Source of the DNA: JAGOFO01 sp964522105
Lineage (GTDB): Bacteria > Myxococcota_A > UBA9042 > DTJE01
Length of the DNA: 64,000 nucleotides
NCBI GenBank assembly: GCA_964522105.1
Contig: CAZFVA010000002.1
Location: forward strand, 143,708-207,707
Direction of reading: 5' to 3'
Positions 1-8,303 of the stretch are shown here, piece after piece. The translations under genes and the position numbers were made by a program. How positions within the stretch are numbered: the first letter of the stretch is position 1; every line of letters starts with the position of its first letter. The notes beneath the pieces are model-generated. The model made no database searches and was not told where the DNA came from. It saw only the letters and a program-made list of their open reading frames with translations.

Positions 1-1996
1 CTACAGCATCGGCCTTTTCCACCTTTCCGACGTTCAACAGGCGCTGCGCTATCTGTTTGAGAATGTTCAGGTCGTCCTTCCTGATGTCCGAGGCGGCAGT
101 CAGAAGCTTGAAACACCGTTCCGGCATACGGTTCCGGTCCATGAACAGACAGTATCTGGTTAGAAATTCTTCATCGACATCGGTGCGTTTCGCCAGTTCG
201 GCGTCCGGTATCGCACTCAGCAGAATTACCCTGAAAATCTCATTTTCCCTTTGCGGGTGTTGTTTAAACAGGCGAAAAAGTTCGACCGTCGCGCCCTGGT
301 ATTTGCCGCGTGTCGCCAGAAGCCGTGCCTTGATGATTCCTGCGGTAAAGTCCCCGGGATTAAGTATCAGTGCAGCTTCCACGAGATGCAGGCCGGATAC
401 AGGGTCTCTGCCTTTGTCGTCGGCCGCAACGGCGGCCAGCGTGTAAAGCAGTGGATCGCCAGGATGAAGCCTGATGTCGTAGATTATGCCGGCAAGTCGG
501 TCCTCGTTGTCTGTGTCTTTGACCGACAAGACTGCCCTGGCCTCGGCGGCTTTGATTGAATTTCCGGAAAGGCATAGCCCGGATGTGAGGGCGGCAATCA
601 CCGCGACTGCCCCTGCCGTCTTAATCCAGCCATGTTCCGCCGTTATGCAGTCGGACCTTTTTCCCCGGCACGACAGAATGAAAACGAAAGCCAGGAATGG
701 CAGCCCGACCCCGGGTATGAACAGACTGAAATCGGCCATGTTTTGAAGTGTTACACATGCGATTCCGGCCCATATTGCGATTTTGTGGGGGCGGTGCCAG
801 TTTCGCCGCAGCAGTCGGACAAACAGCCATAAGGCAAAGATTGTTATCAGGATTCCAACCGGGATTCCCAGTTCTGCGAAAGTCTGAAGCACAATATTTT
901 CGGCGAAGTCCGCCCGCTTTTCCGAATGCACGGAACGGCATTTTGAAACTGCGGTCGAAAAGGCCCCGTTTCCTGCTCCGGTCAGCGGATTTTCAAGCGT
1001 AAGGCATACCGCGTCCTGCCATACTGAACGTTTAGATTCCCACGAGTCGTAACCGAACGATTTGGAACCGAAAGAATTCAGCGCGTTTTCAGACACCACC
1101 AGTGTGGCAAGGCCGATCAGGACCAGCCCTGTAACTGCCAGTATCTTTGTTCTTTTTTCGCTCAGCGCCAGCCTTTCCCTTGTTTGAACATAAACCAGCA
1201 GTGGCAGCAGAAATCCCAGAAGGGCAAGCGTGCCGCCCCGCGACCATGTGATGACTGTGCCTGCGGCCATCAAGGCCGTCACGCCGTACCACAGCCATTT
1301 TTTTAGACGTTCAGTCGTACGCAAACCAAGCGCCAGAGCGGCAAAGGCCGACAGATTGAACAGCGCGGCCGAATGGTTGCTGTTTACCATCGAGGTGTGG
1401 AATCCGTCTGCCAGTCGCGTTTGATACGGCAGCAGGTCAGCAAGGACGTTGACATGGCCGAACATGTTTACAAGGCCGATGCAGAACTGCAGCAATCCAG
1501 CAGCGGCGACTGTAGAAAGGATCAAGGTCGTTTTTCGGGATGACTTTGCCAGCACCGTTCCCGCGATCAGGAAACCTGCCGCAAGGATCATCCACGATGC
1601 CCTTATCATTGATTCAACAGGTTCAACCGAGATAGATCTCCATGCGCCGGTAATGCCCGTTTTTTTAAGGGCTTCAGATGTCAGCCAGTTTGATTCTCCA
1701 CCCAGAAAATCGGTGACAGACTGTCCGACCGGGATAACCTGCAAAATGGTTATTACCCCGATCGCGGCAAGCAGAATTGATGCTCGCGGTATCGAAATCC
1801 TGCGTCGTTCCACTGTTGCGATGATTGTCGTCAGACCGAACGCTGCGGCACACAGGATTGCAGTGATTGCCATTATGGGTTGATGGACGCCACCTCCGAA
1901 GACGGCAGGTAACGCCATTGCGATCAGAACAGTGGCTTCCAGCAGGTACCTGAGTCTGGTCGCCCCGGGTCCGCTGATCTGGTCAGTGTCTGCCAC
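1..1996 (-). CDS. O-antigen ligase/polymerase-like membrane protein with C-terminal helical-repeat region (partial, 3' end off window)
   Basis: Read by hand on the minus strand; the frame stays open from a GTG at 1996 to the window edge, so at least 665 codons are present and the stop is missing. The N-terminal two thirds hold many hydrophobic segments. Then comes a polar loop containing ENPLTGAGNGAF, which resembles the Wzy_C/O-antigen ligase loop that often reads NPxxGxGxG. More hydrophobic segments follow, and then a soluble part that looks like TPR-type helical repeats (for example HPGDPLLYTLAAVA and EAALILNPGDFTAGI). Members of this family join or polymerise O-antigen or other polysaccharide units at the periplasmic face of the inner membrane. 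A GGGGG stretch about 10 bases upstream could serve as ribosome binding site. The nearby sugar genes fit a surface-polysaccharide role. Whether it acts as ligase or polymerase cannot be told from sequence. Confidence 0.8.
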   Translation of the reverse strand, partial: MADTDQISGPGATRLRYLLEATVLIAMALPAVFGGGVHQPIMAITAILCAAAFGLTTIIATVERRRISIPRASILLAAIGVITILQVIPVGQSVTDFLGGESNWLTSEALKKTGITGAWRSISVEPVESMIRASWMILAAGFLIAGTVLAKSSRKTTLILSTVAAAGLLQFCIGLVNMFGHVNVLADLLPYQTRLADGFHTSMVNSNHSAALFNLSAFAALALGLRTTERLKKWLWYGVTALMAAGTVITWSRGGTLALLGFLLPLLVYVQTRERLALSEKRTKILAVTGLVLIGLATLVVSENALNSFGSKSFGYDSWESKRSVWQDAVCLTLENPLTGAGNGAFSTAVSKCRSVHSEKRADFAENIVLQTFAELGIPVGILITIFALWLFVRLLRRNWHRPHKIAIWAGIACVTLQNMADFSLFIPGVGLPFLAFVFILSCRGKRSDCITAEHGWIKTAGAVAVIAALTSGLCLSGNSIKAAEARAVLSVKDTDNEDRLAGIIYDIRLHPGDPLLYTLAAVAADDKGRDPVSGLHLVEAALILNPGDFTAGIIKARLLATRGKYQGATVELFRLFKQHPQRENEIFRVILLSAIPDAELAKRTDVDEEFLTRYCLFMDRNRMPERCFKLLTAASDIRKDDLNILKQIAQRLLNVGKVEKADAV

Positions 1997-2104
1997 AGCG
2001 AATAATCCCCCACAGGCTGATTAGACTGTTATTCCAGACAAATTGTAGCCGTCAAAAAGACTAATTGGAATCCCGGGGTATCGGCAACTGAAGATAAGCA
2101 GGAA

Positions 2105-3778
2105 TTATGAGCAGCCAGGTACCAGCGAGCAGTTGCAACTTATTGCAGGGACTTCCTGGCTGTAGCATGTCTTCGCGGCACCCCCGAACGTGCAGCAGCA
2201 ATCGCATGTCGCGGCGTTGTTGTCATTGCAGCTTGCCGCGTTTGTGCAGCCGGTACATCCAGGCAGAAGAGTGTGGCCGCAGCCTGTCGTCGCATTGCAG
2301 AAGTCGTTTGTGCAGGCGTTGTTGTCGTTGCAGGTGTCTGCGATTCCGCCGCAGACCTTGTTGGTACAGGTGTCATTCTTTGTGCACACATTACTGTCGT
2401 TACAGGCAGTTCCGTTGGCCAGAGTCCTGTACGAGCAATACGGTGTGTTGGCTTCGCTGACAAGGCATGTGTCTGTAGTGCATGAGTTCTTGTCGTCGCA
2501 TGAAACCGGCCCGTGCACGCAGGTTCCGTCCACAATTTTGTCGACTGTGCATGCGTCCCCGTCATCGCAGGAACCTGCAGTCCCAACGCACTTTCCAGTT
2601 TTGCACACGTCCGTGGTTGTAGCCGCGTTACCGTCATCACAGACCGTGCCGTCCGCAGCCCCTTTGTAGGTACAGTAAGGGACGTCGCTTGCATTAACTT
2701 TGCACGTATCAATGGTGCAGGCGTTCTTGTCATCACATGAAACCGGCCCGTGTACGCAACTGCCGCTTATGCACTTGTCAATGGTGCATCCGTCACCGTC
2801 GTTGCAGTTGGCCGCTGTTGTACACGTCCCGCAGTTCGGGTCAACGATGTTGGAACAACCTTTCGTCGGGTCGCATGAATCGGTTGTACATGCGTTCTGG
2901 TCGTTGCAGTTAAGCTGTGTGTAAGCGCAAACGGCCGGGTTTACGGAAGTGTTGCATGTATCCTGAGTGCAGGCATTGTTGTCGTTGCATTCGGAAGCTG
3001 TTGCACATTCAGGGTGGCATCCGGGCACGGCGGCATAGGTGCATCCGCTGGTCCGGTTGCAGGAATCGGTGGTACATGGATCGTTGTCATTACAGTCAGT
3101 CGTCTTGAAACTGCATACTCCGTTATTGCATGACTCCTCGGTACAGATATTCTGGTCGTCGCACTCCAGGGCGTTCTGGCATTCGAAGCATGACGGGGTG
3201 TTGATGCAGCCCGTGGTCGGGTCACACGAGTCGGTTGTGCATTCGTCAAGGTCGTCGCACAGGAGGTCCGAGTAAACGCATTCGCTGGCTTCACATGATT
3301 CAATGGTGCAAAGGTCCGCATCATCACAGTCGCCGGCCTGCTGACAGACGTCAACGCATCCGGTGATTACTGCAAAAACGCATCCGCTTAACGGGTTACA
3401 TGAGTCCTTTGTGCAATTGTCGCGGTCATCGCAGACTATAGGATTGTTCTTGCATCTGTAGTTGTTGCACAGGTCCTCGGTGCAATCGTCCTCGTCATTA
3501 CATTCATAGTTTTCATTGCACTGGGGCGGAAGAATTTCTTCGGCATCGATGGCATCTGTCGCCGCGTCAGTCGTAATAAGGTCGGTGTCCGATGGCACTG
3601 TGTCCGCCGGTACGTCGCCCCGCGCGTCTTCCATGATTCCGTCCGCCAGAATCGTATCACCGCTGGACGTATCACCGCTGATAAGGTCCTGTCCGTTTAT
3701 TACCGGTGAATCGCCCGAGCAACCAGAAGCGGCGATGGCGATCATTAATCCGGCAAAAATAATGGGGCGAAGTTTCAT
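2105..3778 (-). CDS. Secreted lipoprotein made of about 15 CTDC-type cysteine repeats (paralogue A)
   Basis: The start chosen is the ATG at 3778, preceded by AGAGG at 7 bases; an in-frame ATG at 3793 has no good site. A short signal peptide ends in a lipobox (AIAASGC), followed by an Asp/Thr-rich linker of about 70 residues. The rest is about 15 copies of a roughly 20-36 residue unit with core C(N/D)DxxxCTxDxC, one copy degenerate. This matches the Dictyostelium CTDC repeat (Pfam PF00526) of slime-mould extracellular matrix proteins. The unit is rich in Asp/Asn and probably disulfide-bonded, possibly calcium-binding (inference). The protein ends in a special tail with CDCCC and a final PGCS, shared with the neighbouring paralogue. 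It is likely an extracellular structural or adhesive surface protein anchored in the outer membrane. Its partner is unknown. Confidence 0.85.
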   Translation of the reverse strand: MKLRPIIFAGLMIAIAASGCSGDSPVINGQDLISGDTSSGDTILADGIMEDARGDVPADTVPSDTDLITTDAATDAIDAEEILPPQCNENYECNDEDDCTEDLCNNYRCKNNPIVCDDRDNCTKDSCNPLSGCVFAVITGCVDVCQQAGDCDDADLCTIESCEASECVYSDLLCDDLDECTTDSCDPTTGCINTPSCFECQNALECDDQNICTEESCNNGVCSFKTTDCNDNDPCTTDSCNRTSGCTYAAVPGCHPECATASECNDNNACTQDTCNTSVNPAVCAYTQLNCNDQNACTTDSCDPTKGCSNIVDPNCGTCTTAANCNDGDGCTIDKCISGSCVHGPVSCDDKNACTIDTCKVNASDVPYCTYKGAADGTVCDDGNAATTTDVCKTGKCVGTAGSCDDGDACTVDKIVDGTCVHGPVSCDDKNSCTTDTCLVSEANTPYCSYRTLANGTACNDSNVCTKNDTCTNKVCGGIADTCNDNNACTNDFCNATTGCGHTLLPGCTGCTNAASCNDNNAATCDCCCTFGGAAKTCYSQEVPAISCNCSLVPGCS

Positions 3779-3826
3779 GTGGTGGCCTCTCATGGTTTGA
3801 ATGTCTTCAACATCCGTGACTTCCGA

Positions 3827-3855
3827 ATTGTATAGAGACAGCCTTCACAATTCCA
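3827..3855 (-). promoter_or_regulatory. Possible sigma70-type promoter of the cysteine-repeat lipoprotein A gene
   Basis: On the minus strand a TACAAT -10-like hexamer (3827-3832) lies 17 bases from a weak TGGAAT -35-like hexamer (3850-3855), about 50 bases upstream of the chosen start. Only the -10 is a good match, so this is tentative. Confidence 0.3.
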
Positions 3856-3887
3856 GTTCACGGCGGTGTGCTTACAGCCCGGCCTGC

Positions 3888-6137
3888 TTATGAGCATCCG
3901 GGAAGCAGTGTGCAATCACAGGGCTGTTCAGGAAGGGGATTGACGACGCTGACGCATCTGGTGCTTGAAGAAACGTCACAGCAGCAGTCGCATGTAATCG
4001 GGTCAAGATCATCGCAGTCAAGGGCGCTGGTACATCCGGTACATCCGGGAAGTATTGTATGTGAACAGCCTTCAAGCGGGTCACAGAAGTCGTTTGTACA
4101 CTCATCATTGTCGTTGCAGTCAGCTTCAACTCCGACGCAGTTCCGTGACAGGCACTTGTCGTTCATGGTGCACGGATTAAGGTCATTACACGGGCTGCCG
4201 TTCGAAACCGCTGAATACACGCAGTAGGGCGTTCCAGTCGCATCTACCTTGCATGTGTCAATGGTGCACGGTCTGCTGTCATTGCATGAGACAGGCGTAT
4301 GTGTGCATTCGCCTGTTACCGCATCGCAGAAATCAGTGGTACATCCATTCTTGTCGTCGCAAAGCAGGCCGGTCGTCACAGTACATTTCTGGCCGGAACA
4401 CGAGTCACCCACCGTGCAGATGTTGCCATCATTGCATGGTGTGCCTGCCGGGTTAGTGAAATAACGACAAAACGGCGTTCCAGGGCCGTCTGGCAAGCAC
4501 ACGTCTCTTGTGCACGGGTTTTTGTCGTCACACGAAACGGAACTGTGAGTGCAGACGCCTGTCGCAGCAGCGCATTTGTCAACAGTGCACGCCAGGTCGT
4601 CATTGCAGTAGTTGCCTGTCCCTGAGGTACATGTTCCTGCCACGCATTTGTCGCCAACCGTGCAGATTTTGCCGTCGTCGCACGGAGTGTCAACCTCTGC
4701 AGCTGCATTGGAACAGAAGGACGTGCCGTCCGGCAGAAGCTTGCATGAGTCGACGGTACACGGATTGTTGTCGTTACAACTGATTTCAGTGTGAAGACAT
4801 TCGCCGCTCGGCTGGCATGTGTCTGTCGTGCAGGCGTTTTCGTCATCGCACTGGGCCGCAGTTGTACAAATTCCGCAGGGCGGGCCTTCAACAATGTTCA
4901 GACAACCTTTCGCCGGGTCGCACGAGTCGGTTGTGCAGGGATCGTTGTCGTTACACGATATGAAGGTACCCTGGCAGTTGCCGTCGACGCAGTTGTCGCC
5001 GCCGGTGCAGGCATTGCCATCGTCACAGTTCAAGGCTCCGCCCACTACAAAAGCTCCGGCCGCCACGTTGATGCAGACGCCCTTTTCACCGGTCAGATCG
5101 CATGAATCAGCCGTACAGACATTGTCGTCGTCACAATCAGTGTCGGCCGTGCAGCCCGGGTCGCAAGGGTTGATCAGTTCATTTACGCATCCTGTCGGCG
5201 CAACACAACTGTCCAGCGTGCAAGGATTTCCGTCATTGCAGTTGGTCGTCACATAGACACAGTCAAGCGATTCACAGGTTTCAGTGGTGCAAGCGTTGTT
5301 GTCGTCGCAGTCATTATTTCCATCGCATCCACACTGGTCGTTCCAGGTGTTGACACATCCGGTGCCTTCAAGACAGGAATCAACTGTGCACGTATCGTTG
5401 TCGTCGCATACGGCCTGGGCATAAACGCAGGTCGATGTTTCCATGTCACAGATTTCCGTTGTGCACATCAGGTTGTCGTTGCAGTCATCGTCGAGTTCGC
5501 ATGCCGGCTGTTCGCAGTCCGGGATCGCCGCGTTGACGCAACCGGTTTCCGCGTAGCAGTAGTCGTTGGTACAGATGTCCAGATCGTCGCAGGTCAAATC
5601 CGAATGGACGCACGCGTTGTCAATGCATGAATCAACGGTGCAGTTGTCCAGATCATCGCAGTCGGCTGTTCCGGAGCAGATCGGCTGGCAATCGGGAATT
5701 GCTGTAAATATGCATCCGCCGGTTGCAGGATCGCACGTATCTGCTGTGCATCCGTTGCTGTCATCACACGCCAGAAGCACGTTTACACATCTAAGGTCCA
5801 CGCAGTCGTCGGTCGTGCAAAGATCTTCATCGTCGCACTCGGCGGCAATCTGGCACTGTGGAGGCAGTTCCTGGCTGTCCGGCGGTTCGACAACATCGCC
5901 GGGAAGTTCAAATCCCGGTTCTGTTGCGACATCCGGGTCAATCACGTCAATCACGTCAATCACGTCAATGCGTGAATCTGCAGTGATATCCTGCAGGACG
6001 TCGGTCGCATCAGTGGTAACGACGTCCGGGATGTCCAGGTTGATAGTATCCAGCCCGGGGGAACTGGACGAACAGCCGGAAATTACAATAAGAACCATCG
6101 CCAGCGCAGTGGCGGCAAAACACTTGAATGTGCTCAT
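3888..6137 (-). CDS. Secreted lipoprotein made of about 21 CTDC-type cysteine repeats (paralogue B)
   Basis: The ATG is preceded by GGAGGG at about 9 bases. The signal peptide carries lipobox VISGC, then a linker of about 70 residues rich in Asp, Val and Ile that includes DVI three times in a row. About 21 repeats of C(N/D)DxxxCTxDxC follow (Dicty_CTDC type, Pfam PF00526). Some are variants with one extra residue, CTVGDxC, and carry small Gly-rich insertions. The last 80 or so residues closely resemble those of the downstream paralogue, including NDFC, ILPGCTGCT, CDCCC and LLPGCS. The two genes are tandem, same strand, about 110 bases apart, and probably arose by duplication with later loss or gain of repeat units. 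The role is probably an outer-membrane-anchored extracellular matrix or adhesion protein; this is inferred from family and architecture only. Confidence 0.85.
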   Translation of the reverse strand: MSTFKCFAATALAMVLIVISGCSSSSPGLDTINLDIPDVVTTDATDVLQDITADSRIDVIDVIDVIDPDVATEPGFELPGDVVEPPDSQELPPQCQIAAECDDEDLCTTDDCVDLRCVNVLLACDDSNGCTADTCDPATGGCIFTAIPDCQPICSGTADCDDLDNCTVDSCIDNACVHSDLTCDDLDICTNDYCYAETGCVNAAIPDCEQPACELDDDCNDNLMCTTEICDMETSTCVYAQAVCDDNDTCTVDSCLEGTGCVNTWNDQCGCDGNNDCDDNNACTTETCESLDCVYVTTNCNDGNPCTLDSCVAPTGCVNELINPCDPGCTADTDCDDDNVCTADSCDLTGEKGVCINVAAGAFVVGGALNCDDGNACTGGDNCVDGNCQGTFISCNDNDPCTTDSCDPAKGCLNIVEGPPCGICTTAAQCDDENACTTDTCQPSGECLHTEISCNDNNPCTVDSCKLLPDGTSFCSNAAAEVDTPCDDGKICTVGDKCVAGTCTSGTGNYCNDDLACTVDKCAAATGVCTHSSVSCDDKNPCTRDVCLPDGPGTPFCRYFTNPAGTPCNDGNICTVGDSCSGQKCTVTTGLLCDDKNGCTTDFCDAVTGECTHTPVSCNDSRPCTIDTCKVDATGTPYCVYSAVSNGSPCNDLNPCTMNDKCLSRNCVGVEADCNDNDECTNDFCDPLEGCSHTILPGCTGCTSALDCDDLDPITCDCCCDVSSSTRCVSVVNPLPEQPCDCTLLPGCS
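5941..5967. repeat. Three perfect tandem copies of a 9-base unit inside lipoprotein B
   Basis: The unit ATCACGTCA occurs three times head to tail and encodes the repeated Asp-Val-Ile of the linker just after the lipidation site. Being in frame, it can change length by slippage without breaking the gene. Confidence 0.9.
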
Positions 6138-6300
6138 CGGTCAGCCCTCCAGTCACAGCCCCGGGGTTGAGGCATATTAGACATCGGTAATTGTAGGGAC
6201 TTTCTTAAGTGTCTACCAAAGAGACGCAGCGATTTTGTTGAGTATGTATGGGTCAGGAGTGGTGTTGGGAATTATGGATGTTCGAAAAGATTGGCTCAAA

Positions 6301-7443
6301 TCAAACCGGGACGGCCTGGGTCTTCAGAAACTTGACGATTGTTTCGGCGTCACGCACAGATGTCCTTTCGTTGCACGGGAGGTTGATGACCTCGTTCGCT
6401 GCCTTTTCCGATTCAGGGCAACTTGTGTACCCGAAAAAATGATGCTGATTCCACGGTACCGGGTGCAGTGGGGTTTCGAACCATGATCCAATTTCTAATC
6501 CGCGTTTCAGTCCCATTGCGACGAAAGCCGCTTTATTGGCGACCCTTACCGGGTACCTGTTGAAAACGGTCGTTTCAGGCGTCGGTGGTGGTCTGAAATC
6601 GGTATCGGCCAACAGCTTCCGGTACAGGTCGCCAAGCATTTTTCTGTGGTTGATGGCGCTTTCGAATGACTTTGCCCTGGTTGCGCCGATGGCGGCCTGT
6701 TGTTCGGTCATGCGGCTGAAATAGTCTGTCGGAAGAATTCCTTTCATTTCGTCGGTTGAAGAAGATCCGGTGACTATGCCGGCCGCCGAAAGCAGCCGGT
6801 ATGCTGTCTGGGCCCAGCCATAGGTCCGGGGTGTCACAAGAATGTTATGGGCCATGTTCAAGGCCGCCAGTTCAGCGCCGGTCAGCAATCCCGGCGTCAA
6901 TGTATTTTCGTAGTCTTTACGGATTGCTGCGGCAAGTTTGCGGTTGTTAACCAGCAGAATGCCCCCAAGTCCGGTTGAAAATGGTTTGTTCCATTGCGTC
7001 GACATGAACGCGGCGTCACCGCCCAGGCCCGCCCTGACGCCGTCCACCATGGTGCCGAATGCGTGACATGCATCCTGGACGACCATGATGCCCAGCCGCC
7101 TGCACTCGGCGTCAACCTTGCTGAAACTGCAAGGGATGCCGTATGTATGCTGAATAATTACCATTTTAGTGGCTGGGGTAATCGCGTTCAGTATCGCTTC
7201 CTGTGACATGTTGAACGTCAGCGGATCTATGTCAACGTAAACAGGTTTTGCCCCTGTGTGAATGAATGCTTCCGGTACTACCACGCACGTGTATCCCGAA
7301 AGGATTACTTCATCGCCCGGGCCGAGGCCGATTGCGCGGCATACTGCGTGAAGGGCAACGCGCCCTTTGAAATACAGAAAAACGTCGGGCGTTCCGCCCA
7401 TGAAGTCCTGGATGCGGTTGGTGAAAAGCTTCAAGCTGTTCAT
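6301..7443 (-). CDS. DegT/DnrJ/EryC1/StrS-family PLP-dependent sugar aminotransferase-like protein
   Basis: The 380-residue length is normal for the family. Visible features are an N-terminal GDEVI segment, the cofactor-binding QDACHAFG motif (Asp124, His127) and a lysine at residue 153 in TQWNKPFSTGLGG, the expected Schiff-base position. The family motif around this lysine is usually SxHxTK, so the site is somewhat divergent. Relatives move an amino group onto a keto-sugar nucleotide for lipopolysaccharide or capsule synthesis. The start overlaps the stop of the nucleotidyltransferase gene in an ATGA junction, which implies translational coupling. It probably works on a nucleotide sugar made by the SDR enzymes encoded 2-4 kb away. 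The exact substrate cannot be named. Confidence 0.85.
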   Translation of the reverse strand: MNSLKLFTNRIQDFMGGTPDVFLYFKGRVALHAVCRAIGLGPGDEVILSGYTCVVVPEAFIHTGAKPVYVDIDPLTFNMSQEAILNAITPATKMVIIQHTYGIPCSFSKVDAECRRLGIMVVQDACHAFGTMVDGVRAGLGGDAAFMSTQWNKPFSTGLGGILLVNNRKLAAAIRKDYENTLTPGLLTGAELAALNMAHNILVTPRTYGWAQTAYRLLSAAGIVTGSSSTDEMKGILPTDYFSRMTEQQAAIGATRAKSFESAINHRKMLGDLYRKLLADTDFRPPPTPETTVFNRYPVRVANKAAFVAMGLKRGLEIGSWFETPLHPVPWNQHHFFGYTSCPESEKAANEVINLPCNERTSVRDAETIVKFLKTQAVPV

Positions 7444-8183
7444 GGCGTTACCGGTTTGCAGGGTTGGTCAGTCTGTGAAAGAAAATAGTCCGGCTGCTTT
7501 TCGTACATCTGCTGGGCCGTTGCGTAGTCTTCAGGTCGCCCGATGTCCAGCCAGAAACCTTCGTGAATCCAAGTGTTTACGGCCATACCACCGTTCACCA
7601 GCTTCATCACCAGATCTGGCAGATCGGTCCTTTTTCCTGCGGTCAGAAAATCGGTCACAACTGTCCGCTTGAATGCATAAGCACCCATGCTGATGTGGTA
7701 GTCAAAGACCGGTTTTTCGTTGTATCCGACTATTTTTCCGCAGTTATCAAGGTCAAGGACGCCCAGATCGACCTGATGCTTCTTGCGGTATGTGGCAACG
7801 GTCAAGTCGGCTTTCGAGTCAACAAGCGTCTGCTCAAGGCGGTTGAAATCAAGGTTGGTCAGCAGATCGCCATTCAACACCAGGAAGTGGTCATGAAGGC
7901 AGTCTATCAGCGCCAGCGGTCCTGCGGTTCCAAGGGGCTCGGTTTCAAGTGAATAAGTGATTGAAACGCCGAACCTGGAACCGTCGCCGAAGTAGGCCTG
8001 AATAAGGTGGGACAGATGGCCGACGGCAAGGACAAGTTCGCAGAATCCGGCCGACGCCAGCCTTCTGATAAGAATTTCCAGAACCGGTTTGTCACCAAGC
8101 GGAACAAGTGGCTTGGGAAAAGTGGCTGAAAACGGCATCAGCCGCGTTCCTTTTCCACCTGCAAGAATAATTGCCTGCCCCAT
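7440..8183 (-). CDS. Sugar-1-phosphate nucleotidyltransferase
   Basis: The 247-residue protein is of the NTP_transferase family. It opens with the nucleotide-binding signature LAGGKGTRL (residues 7-15), then FPKPL with Lys24, EPLGTAGPL near residue 82 and NGD at 104-106, which binds the metal. It lacks the C-terminal left-handed helix or CBS domains of larger relatives, so it is the short form, as in HddC- or RmlA-like enzymes. The ATG at 8183 has GGAGG at 5 bases; a GTG at 8195 overlaps that site and is less likely. It makes an NDP-activated sugar for the surface glycan and is the first gene of a two-gene unit with the aminotransferase. The base and sugar are not predictable here. Confidence 0.9.
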   Translation of the reverse strand: MGQAIILAGGKGTRLMPFSATFPKPLVPLGDKPVLEILIRRLASAGFCELVLAVGHLSHLIQAYFGDGSRFGVSITYSLETEPLGTAGPLALIDCLHDHFLVLNGDLLTNLDFNRLEQTLVDSKADLTVATYRKKHQVDLGVLDLDNCGKIVGYNEKPVFDYHISMGAYAFKRTVVTDFLTAGKRTDLPDLVMKLVNGGMAVNTWIHEGFWLDIGRPEDYATAQQMYEKQPDYFLSQTDQPCKPVTP

Positions 8184-8303
8184 CGTGACCTCCACCGTGC
8201 CCGGTTTGCTGAATCATTGTACACTCATGAATGTCTGTGTGCTAAAACGGCGCTTACCGGTTTCAATGCGGGCGCCAGTCCGCTTCTTGTCGTGAGGTCG
8301 TGC

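Noticed and set aside
57..1883. Several plus-strand open frames across 57-1883
   Set aside because: They lie opposite the continuous minus-strand O-antigen ligase-like gene, lack ribosome binding sites and have biased compositions typical of shadow frames.
2105..6137. Regularly spaced repeats that could be mistaken for a CRISPR array
   Set aside because: The repeats are protein-coding, of varying spacing and sequence, in frame over the full length, without identical direct repeats or spacers.
2107..6180. Plus-strand open frames opposite the cysteine-repeat genes, including a 204-residue one at 5566-6180
   Set aside because: They are antisense readings of the repeat DNA; their Ser/His/Gln-rich sequences only mirror the Cys/Asp codons of the real genes.
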